In this document: positions 16,024 through 24,880 of the stretch, piece by piece
How positions within the stretch are numbered: position 1 is the stretch's first letter
Layout of the letters: each line of letters begins with the position of its first letter
NCBI GenBank assembly: GCA_023390555.1
Contig: JAEWCQ010000016.1
Coordinates: 1-64,000 of the forward strand
Length of the DNA stretch: 64,000 nucleotides
Reading direction: 5' to 3'
Source of the DNA: Bacillota bacterium
Lineage (GTDB): Bacteria > Bacillota > Clostridia > Lachnospirales > Lachnospiraceae
The notes under the pieces: generated by a model
Databases searched by the model: none
Told to the model about the DNA's origin: nothing
The model's input: the letters and a program-made list of their open reading frames with translations, nothing else
Made by a program: the position numbers and the translations under genes

Positions 16024-16626
16024 ATGGAAATTGCCGTATTGGTGAATGAAAATAAAATAACTTCCGGCCTTGAAAAGGACGGAACGATTCTTGTATATGG
16101 CAGGGAAAATTGCGAGTGGAAGATTCGAAGGCAGATGGAATACCGGATCGGGGATCTGACCGATGCATTTGCGCTCCACCGGAAAATCAAAGAAATCTGC
16201 GGGTGGCTCGGGGAGTGCAGAATTATGGTGGTGAACCGGATTCGGGGGATTCACTATCTTGCATTTGAGCAATTCCAGATATCCATGCTTGAAATAAAGG
16301 GAAATCCGGAATATTTTTTGGAGGATATCAGGGAGTGTGTCAACCATCAGCGGACGGAACAGAAAGTATCGCTGGAGCACAATGCGATCCATCAGCGCCA
16401 GCCCGGTAAATATTACACTGACCTGCGAGATGTGATGAGCGGGAAAACATCCTATAATTCCAAGCAGATTTTACTCCCGTTTATCCGGAATGAGACCTAC
16501 AATGTGCTCGAGATTTTATGTGAGCATGTTCCGAAATGGCTGGAAAAGGAACAAAATGAACTGAAAATAAGAATTACGGTAGAAAGCTATCAGGACTGTA
16601 TGAAGGTGAAAGTCTATCCGGGATAG
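16024..16626 (+). CDS. anfO: Fe-only nitrogenase accessory protein AnfO
   Basis: 200 aa, near the usual AnfO length. MEIAVLVNENK, a GTILVYG strand, DLTDAFALHRKIKEICGWLGECRIMVV and RIRGIHYLAFEQFQISMLEIKG match the AnfO family, which occurs only with Fe-only nitrogenases. The role is not fully worked out but the gene is needed for normal Anf-dependent growth in model organisms. AGGAGGG precedes the ATG. Confidence 0.83.
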   Translation: MEIAVLVNENKITSGLEKDGTILVYGRENCEWKIRRQMEYRIGDLTDAFALHRKIKEICGWLGECRIMVVNRIRGIHYLAFEQFQISMLEIKGNPEYFLEDIRECVNHQRTEQKVSLEHNAIHQRQPGKYYTDLRDVMSGKTSYNSKQILLPFIRNETYNVLEILCEHVPKWLEKEQNELKIRITVESYQDCMKVKVYPG

Positions 16627-16707
16627 GCGTCAGTCCGGTGTGAGGATATTATGTGTGACAAGTGAGGCAGTTGTTGTTTCCCTTGTCCTGGAACGGAGGA
16701 ATGGAAC

Positions 16708-17595
16708 ATGATGACAGAGACAAACATAATCCAGTTAAAAGAAGTAAAGTGCAATATGGAAAAAACGGATTTTCAATTCCAGGATGAAGTAATCAAAGAA
16801 AAAACAAGAAATCATCCCTGTTACAATGGCTGCAATCGTGAAAATGCCCGTATGCATCTTCCCGTTGCTCCGAAGTGCAATATTCAATGCAATTACTGTG
16901 TCCGGAAATTCGATTGTGCGAATGAAAGCAGGCCGGGTGTGACCACAAGGCTTCTGTCTCCCCAGGAGGCTTTTGAAAAATATAAGGAAACCAAGCAAAA
17001 AATGCCGAATCTGTCCGTAGTCGGAATTGCAGGACCGGGAGATGCACTGTGTGATTTTGAAAATACCCAAAAAACGCTGCAGCTGATCCGGGACTATGAT
17101 CCGGAGGTCTCGTTCTGTCTCTCGACAAATGGACTCCTGCTGCCCGACTATGCAGATGAGCTGATCGCACTGGGCGTCAGTCACGTGACGGTCACGATAA
17201 ATTCCGTTTCTCCCGAAATCTCTGCAAAAATCTATAAATATATCCGGTATCAGGGCAGGGAATATACCGGAGAGGAGGCCGGTGTGATCTTAAGTAACAA
17301 TCAGCTGACAGGTCTTAAGATGCTGATTGAGAAGGGAATTGTCTGTAAGGTCAATATCGTGGTGCTAAAGGGCATCAATGATGAGCACATCCCGAAAATT
17401 GCCGAGACGGTGAAGGAACTGGGATGCTATATGGTCAATATCATGCCGTTTATTCCGGTCTGTGGAAGTGCATTCGAAAAAATGCCGGGCACACCGGCAG
17501 CAGATGTGCACAGACTGCGGGAAGCGTGTGAAGAAACAATCCTCCAGATGCATCATTGCCGTCAGTGCCGTGCCGATGCTGTGGGATGTCTGTAG
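16708..17595 (+). CDS. nifB: Nitrogenase cofactor biosynthesis radical SAM protein NifB
   Basis: 295 aa from ATG 16708 (GGAGGA upstream), a short NifB without a NifX domain. NHPC at 35-38, the radical-SAM cluster at Cys57, Cys61 and Cys64 (CNIQCNYC), CANESRPG (70-77), GIAGPGD, CLSTNG and the final CRQCRADAVG are all intact. NifB fuses two [4Fe-4S] clusters with a SAM-derived carbide to make the 8Fe-9S-C precursor (NifB-co) that all nitrogenases need. It complements the degenerate NifB-NifX at 12482. It closes the anf accessory block. Confidence 0.95.
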   Translation: MMTETNIIQLKEVKCNMEKTDFQFQDEVIKEKTRNHPCYNGCNRENARMHLPVAPKCNIQCNYCVRKFDCANESRPGVTTRLLSPQEAFEKYKETKQKMPNLSVVGIAGPGDALCDFENTQKTLQLIRDYDPEVSFCLSTNGLLLPDYADELIALGVSHVTVTINSVSPEISAKIYKYIRYQGREYTGEEAGVILSNNQLTGLKMLIEKGIVCKVNIVVLKGINDEHIPKIAETVKELGCYMVNIMPFIPVCGSAFEKMPGTPAADVHRLREACEETILQMHHCRQCRADAVGCL

Positions 17596-17605
17596 GAAGA
17601 AGCAG

Positions 17606-17634
17606 TTGACAACAGGAAGTGGCTGCGTTATACT
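17606..17634 (+). promoter_or_regulatory. Consensus sigma-A promoter after nifB
   Basis: TTGACA at 17606-17611 and TATACT at 17629-17634 with exactly 17 bp between. It is stronger than the predicted anf promoter. The first good gene start is 275 bp further on, with a terminator in between. Confidence 0.7.
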
Positions 17635-17640
17635 GTTAGA

Positions 17641-17818
17641 AAATTTATTTCACTTCTGGGTTATTACGCCTGTTTACAGTGAGGCGGGAAGAAAACAAAA
17701 TAAGATATCAGTTTCCGGTTGAACAGATGATTTGCAAGACAGTGTTTCGCATCCATTGGATTCAAGATTTTGACTTTTAGGGTGGAAAGTCCATGACAGG
17801 ACTTTTTATCCTTTTTTT
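17641..17818 (+). ncRNA. Candidate small RNA or antiporter 5' leader
   Basis: The interval from the promoter to the terminator is about 178 nt with no supported gene. Overlapping open frames have no ribosome site. It includes CGCCT...AGGCG around 17669-17687 and ends in the 13-bp terminator hairpin at 17780-17811. It may be a free RNA of about 180 nt or a leader whose terminator controls the antiporter at 17909. Cation-sensing riboswitches ahead of antiporters are known, but I do not recognise a published motif here. Confidence 0.45.
17780..17818 (+). terminator. Strong intrinsic terminator
   Basis: GGGTGGAAAGTCC (17780-17792) pairs with GGACTTTTTATCC (17799-17811), 13 consecutive pairs including G-U wobbles, loop ATGACA, then seven T. 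The wobbles form only on the + strand RNA, fixing the direction. Confidence 0.85.
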
Positions 17819-17908
17819 GTGCCTGAAATTCCAGGAAAATTCGGGAGAGAGCAATAATTGTACGGTGGCGTCATAAGATAAAAGAAATAGTGGAAAGCAG
17901 GAGGATTT

Positions 17909-19081
17909 ATGATTCAGACATTATTGAGCATTGTAATAATATTAATTTCTACCACCATCGGTGGTATGGTCAGTAAAACATGTAAGATGCCGGAGGTGCT
18001 GGGTGCACTTGTGGCCGGGGTGATCATCGGCCCCATGGTCTTAAATATTGTATCATATGACGAGAACCTGCATCTGCTATCCAATTTGGGCGTGATACTG
18101 CTGATGTTTCTGGCCGGTCTGGAAACCAATCTGAGCCAATTGAAAAAAGCAGGATTTACTTCCTTTATCATTGCAGTGGCTGGTATTCTCGTTCCCCTTA
18201 TACTCGGCACCTGCGGTGCCTATCTGTTTTTTGATAACTTCTGGGAGAACCTGTTTATCGGCGTTATCCTCACTGCAACCAGTGTAAGTATTACCGTCCA
18301 GACCTTAAAAGAGCTTGGAAAATTGAATTCCAGATCCGGTATCAACATTCTGGGAGCAGCCGTTATCGATGATGTTCTGGGGCTGATTCTGATTTCTGTT
18401 GTGCTGGCAGCGTCACAGTCGGCCGGTGGATCGACAGAGGGAGCCGGAACAGGCATGCTGCTGCTGTTTGCGGAAATTATCGGTTTCTGCGTACTGGCAC
18501 TGGCTGGAATTGCATTTCTGCCAAAATACTTAAACCGGCTCACTGCAAAAGTCAAATCAAGGCGGGAATTACTTACCTTTGGGCTTGCCTTTGCACTGCT
18601 GATCGCAGCAATTGCAGAAGAAATCGGCATCGCAGCCATCACAGGAGCCTATCTCGTAGGTTTGATTCTTTCTACACTGGACGTCAGAGAATATCTGGAG
18701 AAAAATGTGAAAGCCATATCGTCCGGTTTCCTTGCTCCGATCTTTTTTGCAAGTGTCGGAATTTCAGCGAATTTCCAGGGGGCGGATCCCAAAATCATAC
18801 AGATTACGATAGTCATGTTCGTTGTTGCAGTTGTAGGTAAACTGGCAGGCTGCGGGCTGGCGGCGAGAGCATTGAAAATGAGCAGAAGCGAATCTTTTCA
18901 GATCGGAACCGGTATGATTTCCCGGGGCGAGGTCGCTTTAATCACCGCGAATATCGGTCTTCAGAAAGGAATTATATCCGAGGCGGTTTTTCTTCCGACC
19001 CTGATCGTGGTCATCCTCACGACGATTGTCACACCGATACTTTTAAAACTGGCCTTTTCACATAAATTAGAGCGGATATAG
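17909..19081 (+). CDS. Cation/proton antiporter, CPA2 (Kef/NapA) type
   Basis: 390 aa with about 11-13 hydrophobic segments from the first residues on. LGALVAGVIIGP, NLGVILLMFLAGLETNLSQL and INILGAAVIDDVLGLILISV are hallmarks of the CPA2 Na+(K+)/H+ exchanger fold. The ALVAG and AAVIDD segments carry the ion-binding acidic residues (Asp pair in VIDD). No RCK/TrkA-N domain follows, so it is a membrane part only. GGTGMISRGEVALI-type sequence is also present near the C-terminus. It is preceded by the promoter-terminator leader and ends 20 bp from the convergent AraC gene. Confidence 0.88.
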   Translation: MIQTLLSIVIILISTTIGGMVSKTCKMPEVLGALVAGVIIGPMVLNIVSYDENLHLLSNLGVILLMFLAGLETNLSQLKKAGFTSFIIAVAGILVPLILGTCGAYLFFDNFWENLFIGVILTATSVSITVQTLKELGKLNSRSGINILGAAVIDDVLGLILISVVLAASQSAGGSTEGAGTGMLLLFAEIIGFCVLALAGIAFLPKYLNRLTAKVKSRRELLTFGLAFALLIAAIAEEIGIAAITGAYLVGLILSTLDVREYLEKNVKAISSGFLAPIFFASVGISANFQGADPKIIQITIVMFVVAVVGKLAGCGLAARALKMSRSESFQIGTGMISRGEVALITANIGLQKGIISEAVFLPTLIVVILTTIVTPILLKLAFSHKLERI

Positions 19082-19101
19082 AATAGACCGGAAACTGATG
19101 C

Positions 19102-20016
19102 CTACAGGCGCTGACTTTTCCGAAACTGGGTCGGAGTCATTCCGACCTTGTTCGAAAAAACCCGGTGAAAGTGATATTCGTTGGCAAATCCGGTTTTCAC
19201 CGCGATTTCATAAGCTTTCTTGTTGGTTGTAATCAGGAATTCTTTTGCCTTATTGATACGGAAGATCGAAAGATATTGAAAAATCGTAGAACCGGTATTC
19301 GCTTTAAATACGCGGTTCAGATAATCAAAGTTGGTATGAAGCGCTTCCTCGATCAGAGCTCCGGTGATTCTTTGCGTATAGTGATCCTGAATGTAAGTAA
19401 AAATGGAATGAACCCGTTGATCAATATTCGTGTCCGGATGTCGTTTTGCAGAATCGGACTGGATACTATGAGCGTATTCTTTTGAAATTCTGGTCAGGAT
19501 GCCGAGGAGATTGGAAGAACAGGTCAGCTTATAAGAAATATCTCCGGTTGTAAGCGAGAGAATTGACTCGTCCATCTTTTCAAATACGAATTGCTGTGTG
19601 CGTCTGTCGAGCTGAAACCGTTTTGGAAAAGGCAGCTGATACTGTTCATATAATTCATAGTCAAACGGCATCGTTTTGTAAAAGTTCATCTGACAGTCTG
19701 CGAGGTAGCGGGAAACAGCCTCCTGTGAGGAAAGTGCAAGCTTGGAGAACGTTTCGGCTGGCATATGGATAAAATAGAAATCGACAAAAGCTGCCCGGTA
19801 ACCCACATGGGTAAGCCCGGGTTCCAGAAGGATGACGTCTCCCGGATGTAATTCATAGGAGACATCATCCTCTTTTAAATACAGTATACCGTCCCGTATC
19901 AGAAAAAGCATATATTCTTTCGGTGTGCGGGGAAAGTGAGACCAGGTATCCGGATAGATATTTCGCTGCATATAAGAAGTTTTCGGGAAGAAATTGGTAT
20001 TTATGGTAAACAGCAT
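19102..20016 (-). CDS. AraC family regulator of galactoside genes
   Basis: 304 aa. The N-terminal half is a cupin-like sugar-sensing domain (LHPGDVILLEPGLTHVGYRA). The C-terminal about 100 residues hold two helix-turn-helix motifs (ALIEEALHTNFDYLNRVFKANTG and AYEIAVKTGFANEYHFHRVFSNKVGMTPTQFRKS). AAAGGAG precedes the start on the minus strand. It is divergent from the GH36 gene at 20211, across a 194-bp region with an inverted repeat. It probably activates the alpha-galactosidase gene, and possibly the importer operon, in response to a galactoside. Confidence 0.88.
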   Translation of the reverse strand: MLFTINTNFFPKTSYMQRNIYPDTWSHFPRTPKEYMLFLIRDGILYLKEDDVSYELHPGDVILLEPGLTHVGYRAAFVDFYFIHMPAETFSKLALSSQEAVSRYLADCQMNFYKTMPFDYELYEQYQLPFPKRFQLDRRTQQFVFEKMDESILSLTTGDISYKLTCSSNLLGILTRISKEYAHSIQSDSAKRHPDTNIDQRVHSIFTYIQDHYTQRITGALIEEALHTNFDYLNRVFKANTGSTIFQYLSIFRINKAKEFLITTNKKAYEIAVKTGFANEYHFHRVFSNKVGMTPTQFRKSQRL

Positions 20017-20090
20017 TGATTCTGCTCCTTTTGTGATATTGCGATAGAAAGCCTGGTAAGGCTCGTTCCATGGTATCCAGCATCAGTGTA

Positions 20091-20178
20091 CCGGAAACAG
20101 TCTCAAAATTCAATAGTCGCCCAGAGATAAGATTTCGCTGTTTTGAATTATTTCGAAATTCCGGTGACATGCTATACT
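20091..20178 (+). promoter_or_regulatory. Divergent regulatory region: inverted repeat and -10 of the GH36 gene
   Basis: CCGGAAACAGTCTCAAAATTC at 20091-20111 is inverted, with mismatches, at 20143-20164 (TTGAATT ... ATTCCGG). TATACT at 20173-20178 is a good -10, but no good -35 lies 17 bp upstream, as expected of an activator-dependent promoter. The AraC protein encoded at 19102 is the likely ligand of the repeat. Confidence 0.5.
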
Positions 20179-20210
20179 GTGCTTATCAGTGATAGAAAAG
20201 GAGAGGCAGT

Positions 20211-22367
20211 ATGGATCCGAGTTTGAAGAAACAAATATTGAGCAGGTATCAATTGGGAGACATGGAAGCAGTCTATTTTATCTCGGAGGATCAGGTTCAT
20301 GTAGAACTGCAATTACTTCCGATAAAGAAGAAAGAGTCCGTAAAAGAGTTTAAATTCACCCGGGGGGATAGTCTGATTCAGGCAAAGTTAATCGGAGACA
20401 GCTATTCCGGTTCCTATGCGGGAGGAATGACCATGCGAAACAGCGGCAGTGTGGAACGCATGCACTTTGTACGGCAGGAAGAGGAGAAGACAGAAAACCT
20501 GCAATTGATCCGAACGTTATTGGAAGATGACAGACAGCATGTGTATACGCATGAGCTGGTATGGACATACGGAGATTACAGTTTGGGAAGCCGGACTACT
20601 TTTTCGAATCAGTCAGAGGAAACGGTATCGCTGGAAATGCTGTCCAGTTTTTCACTCAGCGAGATGACGCCGTTTCAGATCGGGGATGCGCATGACTGTT
20701 TACAATTGCACAGGATTCGAAGTAAATGGAGCAATGAGGGCAGGCTGATCACGGAAACTTTTGAAGATCTGCAGCTGGAACCGAACTGGGTGCAGTGGCA
20801 GCCGAATGCCATTCGTTTTGGGCAGGTCGGATCTATGCCGGTGAAAGGCTTTTTCCCATTTCTCGCATTGGAAGATACGAAGGCCGGTGTAATCTGGGGA
20901 GCACAGATCGGTATCGAATCGTCCTGGCAGATGGAAGTTTATCGAAGAGATGAAGGGGTGGCGTTATCCGGAGGTCTGGCTGACCGTGAATTTGGACAGT
21001 GGGTGAAGGACGTGGCGCCGGGAGAGTCCTTTACAACACCGGAGGCAATTCTTACGGTGTGCACCGGAGGAATCGACTATGCCTGCCAGAGATTGACACA
21101 GTATGGAGAAAAATATAGAAAAGAAGTCCCGGAATGTGAGCAGGAGCTACCGATTCTCTTTAATGAATACTGTACTACCTGGGGATTGCCTTCCCATGAA
21201 AATATCGAACGCATTGCTTCGGCCCTGAAAGGAAGAGGAGTCTCATACTTTGTCATCGACTGCGGCTGGTTCGTGGAAGAGGGAAAGAGCTGGGGAGAAG
21301 GAATGGGCGATTATGTTCCTTCGCCGAAGCTGTTTCCGAAGGGGCTGAAATATACAGCCGATATGATTCGGGAAATGGGAATGAAGCCGGGTCTGTGGTT
21401 CGAAATCGATAACATCGGCAGGGATGCAGGAATCTATCATCGGGATACCTACCTGTTGAAAAGGGATGGGTTTCCACTTACAACCGGGAACCGAAGATTT
21501 TTCGATATGCGAAAAAAAGAGGTGCAGGCATATTTAGAAGAAAAGGTCATTGGCCAGCTAAAAGAATATGGTTTCGATTACATCAAGATGGATTACAATG
21601 ATACGATCGGTCTGGGCTGTGACGGTGCCGAATCCCTCGGAGAAGGGCTCCGGCAGAATATGGAGGCATCCGTAGCGTTCGTCCGCAGATTAAAGGAGGA
21701 GATCCCGGACCTGATTATTGAAAACTGTGCTTCGGGAGGTCATAAGCTCGAACCGCTCATGATGAGCCTCTGCAGCATGGCGTCGTTCTCCGATGCACAT
21801 GAATGTGAAGAAATTCCCGTGATCGCAGCCAATCTGCATCGAACCATTCTTCCGCAGCAAAGTCAGATCTGGGCTGTAATTCGTAAAACAGATACAAGCC
21901 AGCGAATCGCGTATTCGCTGATCAATACGTTTCTGGGGCGGATGTGTTTATCCGGAGATGTAACGGAATTAACGGAGCAGCAATGGGAGACCATAGAACG
22001 TGGCATTGCATTTTATCGCCGGATTGTGCCCGCCATTCGGTCCGGTTACAGCTATATCATATCTGAAAAGGGCAGCAGTGACCGTTATCTGACCGGTTAT
22101 CAAGCTGTGGTCAGAGTGCTGAGAGACGCTGCACCGGAACAGGGAATGGAATTGTATGAGGGTACACATGGGATGGCGTATGTGACGGTGCATCTGTTCC
22201 GAAATGTTCAGAAATCCTGTATTGAGATTACGTTGCCGGAGCACTGCCCGGAAAGAATTGCCGCAGTCTATGCAGGAACAAAGATCAAAGCAGAAAGCAG
22301 GGATGGGAAGCTGTTTGTATATCCGACAGAAGAGATGGAGGCAATCGCTGTGCTGCTTGAGTCTTAG
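20211..22367 (+). CDS. Alpha-galactosidase, GH36
   Basis: 718 aa, cytoplasmic (no signal peptide). An N-terminal beta-supersandwich (about 1-300) precedes the (beta/alpha)8 barrel. The nucleophile is Asp461 in KMDYND and the acid/base is Asp528 in SFSDAHE. ENCASGGHKLEP carries the substrate-binding Gly-rich loop. It removes alpha-1,6-galactose from melibiose- or raffinose-type sugars. It diverges from the GH36 at 57778 in the barrel (KMDYND against KMDMNR), so the two probably have different substrates. AAAAGGAGAGG precedes the ATG and a terminator follows. Confidence 0.88.
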   Translation: MDPSLKKQILSRYQLGDMEAVYFISEDQVHVELQLLPIKKKESVKEFKFTRGDSLIQAKLIGDSYSGSYAGGMTMRNSGSVERMHFVRQEEEKTENLQLIRTLLEDDRQHVYTHELVWTYGDYSLGSRTTFSNQSEETVSLEMLSSFSLSEMTPFQIGDAHDCLQLHRIRSKWSNEGRLITETFEDLQLEPNWVQWQPNAIRFGQVGSMPVKGFFPFLALEDTKAGVIWGAQIGIESSWQMEVYRRDEGVALSGGLADREFGQWVKDVAPGESFTTPEAILTVCTGGIDYACQRLTQYGEKYRKEVPECEQELPILFNEYCTTWGLPSHENIERIASALKGRGVSYFVIDCGWFVEEGKSWGEGMGDYVPSPKLFPKGLKYTADMIREMGMKPGLWFEIDNIGRDAGIYHRDTYLLKRDGFPLTTGNRRFFDMRKKEVQAYLEEKVIGQLKEYGFDYIKMDYNDTIGLGCDGAESLGEGLRQNMEASVAFVRRLKEEIPDLIIENCASGGHKLEPLMMSLCSMASFSDAHECEEIPVIAANLHRTILPQQSQIWAVIRKTDTSQRIAYSLINTFLGRMCLSGDVTELTEQQWETIERGIAFYRRIVPAIRSGYSYIISEKGSSDRYLTGYQAVVRVLRDAAPEQGMELYEGTHGMAYVTVHLFRNVQKSCIEITLPEHCPERIAAVYAGTKIKAESRDGKLFVYPTEEMEAIAVLLES

Positions 22368-22380
22368 TTGCGTAAAAGAG

Positions 22381-22434
22381 AAAAATAACTCTGTGAGATT
22401 TAAAAAAATGAATTTCACAGGGCTATTTTTTTGT
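22381..22434 (+). terminator. Terminator after the GH36 gene
   Basis: CTCTGTGA (22389-22396) pairs with TCACAGGG (22415-22422), extended by A/T pairs and followed by a T-rich run. It separates the alpha-galactosidase from the importer operon. Confidence 0.7.
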
Positions 22435-22503
22435 GTTTTTTCACAGTATATGGGAATGATTTTTGTGAGTATTGATAGTTTTATTATTTTCCGGTTTATT
22501 TTG

Positions 22504-22532
22504 TTGCAGACTAAGAATGTATATGATAATAT
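22504..22532 (+). promoter_or_regulatory. Promoter of the galactoside importer operon
   Basis: TTGCAG at 22504-22509 and TAATAT at 22527-22532 with 17-bp spacing, 67 bp before the solute-binding protein gene. The run of genes from 22599 to 31863 has gaps of at most 79 bp and no terminator seen. Confidence 0.5.
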
Positions 22533-22598
22533 AAATCCATCAAACAATATATACGAACACTGTTCGGATATGCAAACACTATATAAGGAGGAAATGAA

Positions 22599-23921
22599 AT
22601 GAAGGTTAGGTTGCGGTCACTATTTTTAGCGACAATTCTTTTACTGAGTCTCGTATTTTCCGCATGCGGGAAAAGCGGGTCAGCAGAGGGAACAGAGGAG
22701 AAGGGGGATTCTGCCAGCAATGGTACACAGAAGATTACAGTATGGGCGTGGGATGATAATTTTAACGTTGCGGTTATGAAAACAGCAGCAGAGTATTATA
22801 AAAAATTAAATCCGGATGCAAATGTCGAAATCGAAGTTGTTTCAAATTCAAAAGAAGATATTTATAAAAAACTTCAGACGGGTCTCGCATCCGGCGGAAA
22901 GAGTCTTCCGGATATTGTTCTGATTGAGGACTACAATATCTATCAGTATTTGAATTCCTATTCAAAGTATTTTTATGCACTGAATGACGATCTGGATTAC
23001 AGTCAGTTTTCCCCTTACAAGGTGGAGGTTATGACATATAAGGATAAAGCTTATGGAGTTCCTTTCGATGCGGGTGTTACCGGTTTGTTCTACCGGACGG
23101 ATTATCTGGAGCAGGCAGGTTTTACCGCAGATGATTTGAAGGACATTACATGGGATCGTTTTATTGAAATCGGCAAGGCTGTCGAAGAAAAGACGGGAGT
23201 CAAGATGACCGTTGCCAACGGCACGAATTATTCTTCCCTGTTCCGGACGATGATGCAGTCGGCGGGAGCATGGTACTGTGATTCCGATGGAAATCTGACC
23301 ATCACGGATAATGATGCATTAAAGGAATCCCTGGAAACGATTAAGAAAATGCGGGATGCGGGAATTATATTGGAATGTGCCGATGATTCCACACTTGCGG
23401 GAGCAATCAATGACGGAACGACGGCATCTGTCATCAATGCCGCATGGCGTGTTTCCACCATCAAGGCAGAGGATGATCAGTCCGGGAAATGGGCAGTTGC
23501 ATCAACACCGAGATTAAATAATGCAAATTCGGTCAATGCATCGAATACCGGCGGGTCCAGCTGGTATGTTCTGGATAACGGACAGGATAAGACCGCGATT
23601 GTGGATTTCTTAAAAACGGTTTATGCGGGAGATGTTGATTTTTACAGTGACATTCTGGTCAACCAGGGCGCCCTTGGAACCTACCTGCCGGCGCAGGAGG
23701 GCGAAGCATATCAGACAGCGGATGATTTCTTCGGCGGACAGAAAATTTATACGGATTTTGCCGGATGGCTTCCAAAAGTACCGGCAGTGCTGTACGGAAA
23801 TAATGTACCGGAAGCAAACACAGCAGTGAATACGGCATTGTTTAGTTATCTTCAGGGAGACATTTCCGTGGATGACGCATTAAAACAGGCAGAGGAGCAG
23901 TTAGAGAATCAAATCCAGTAA
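22599..23921 (+). CDS. Sugar ABC transporter solute-binding lipoprotein
   Basis: 440 aa. A type II signal with lipobox (LVFSACGKSG) anchors it to the membrane, with the lipid-modified Cys at about 23. The mature part is a family 1 carbohydrate-binding protein (ITVWAWDDNFN, YGVPFDAGVTGLFYRTDYLEQAG, LLTP-type hinge regions replaced by related segments). It probably captures galactose-containing oligosaccharides. Preceded by AAGGAGG, followed by two permease genes. Confidence 0.9.
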   Translation: MKVRLRSLFLATILLLSLVFSACGKSGSAEGTEEKGDSASNGTQKITVWAWDDNFNVAVMKTAAEYYKKLNPDANVEIEVVSNSKEDIYKKLQTGLASGGKSLPDIVLIEDYNIYQYLNSYSKYFYALNDDLDYSQFSPYKVEVMTYKDKAYGVPFDAGVTGLFYRTDYLEQAGFTADDLKDITWDRFIEIGKAVEEKTGVKMTVANGTNYSSLFRTMMQSAGAWYCDSDGNLTITDNDALKESLETIKKMRDAGIILECADDSTLAGAINDGTTASVINAAWRVSTIKAEDDQSGKWAVASTPRLNNANSVNASNTGGSSWYVLDNGQDKTAIVDFLKTVYAGDVDFYSDILVNQGALGTYLPAQEGEAYQTADDFFGGQKIYTDFAGWLPKVPAVLYGNNVPEANTAVNTALFSYLQGDISVDDALKQAEEQLENQIQ

Positions 23922-24000
23922 TGCGGATTCGGAGTTTGGATTTACCTTATTAAAAAACGGTAAATCCATGCTCCCATTTCAGAAAAAGAAAGGTGAAGAT

Positions 24001-24879
24001 ATGAAAAAGAAGCAAAGAACGGTTGATTATAACAAATATGGATGGTTCTTCATTTCCTTTGCTATGATTGCCTTTATTGTATTTACGCTTTATCCGATGA
24101 TTGGATCGTTCAGTCTGGCGTTTAAAGTTCTAAAAGAAGGCGATTACGTTTTCGGGGGATTGACAAATATAAAAAGATTGTTGGGAGATCGTATTTTCCA
24201 CAAGACCATTGCAAATACATTTTTATTTTTGGTAGTCCAGGCGCCGTTGATGCTGATGCTGGCAATGATTTACGCGACCATTCTGAATTCACCAAAGCTC
24301 CGGTTTAAAACCTTTTACCGAACGGCGATTTTTATTCCCTGTGTGACTTCGCTGGTAGCCTATTCGGTATTATTTAAATTGATGTTTGCAAATGACGGAA
24401 TCGTGAATTATATACTGACGACGCTGCATCTGATCAAAGAACCAATTTTCTTTTTAAATGACCCATTTTGGGCCAGAGTGGTAATTATACTGGCAATGAC
24501 GTGGCGGTGGACAGGCTATAATATGATGTTCTATCTGGCTGCGCTGCAGAATATTCCGGCAGAGACCTATGAGGCGGCGAAGGTTGACGGTGCCAGTCCG
24601 ATCCAGACCTTTTTCCATATTACGGTACCTCAGTTAAAACCAATTATTCTATTGACTACGATCATGACGACAAATGGTACATTACAGCTCTTTGATGAAC
24701 CGATGAATATCACCGGCGGCGGACCGGCTGAAATGACCACTACGATGTCTCAATATATATATAACAATGCGTTTGTGTATTCGCCGAACTTTGGATACTC
24801 CGTTACAATGTCCTACGTAATCGTGGCATTGGTTGCCCTGTTGGCATTTATCCAATTTAAGGTGGCAAAGGAGGATTAA
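24001..24879 (+). CDS. Sugar ABC transporter permease, MalF type
   Basis: 292 aa from ATG 24001 (AAAGGTGA upstream); the in-frame ATG at 23968 lacks a ribosome site. Six membrane segments and the EAA loop, EAAKVDGASPIQTFFHITVPQL, place it with MalF/UgpA permeases. The matching ATPase is not in the operon; such importers commonly share one MsmK-like ATPase encoded elsewhere. Confidence 0.92.
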   Translation: MKKKQRTVDYNKYGWFFISFAMIAFIVFTLYPMIGSFSLAFKVLKEGDYVFGGLTNIKRLLGDRIFHKTIANTFLFLVVQAPLMLMLAMIYATILNSPKLRFKTFYRTAIFIPCVTSLVAYSVLFKLMFANDGIVNYILTTLHLIKEPIFFLNDPFWARVVIILAMTWRWTGYNMMFYLAALQNIPAETYEAAKVDGASPIQTFFHITVPQLKPIILLTTIMTTNGTLQLFDEPMNITGGGPAEMTTTMSQYIYNNAFVYSPNFGYSVTMSYVIVALVALLAFIQFKVAKED

Positions 24880-24880
24880 T

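Noticed and set aside
17462..17722. Small gene overlapping the nifB end
   Set aside because: An out-of-frame opening with most of its length inside nifB and no ribosome site.
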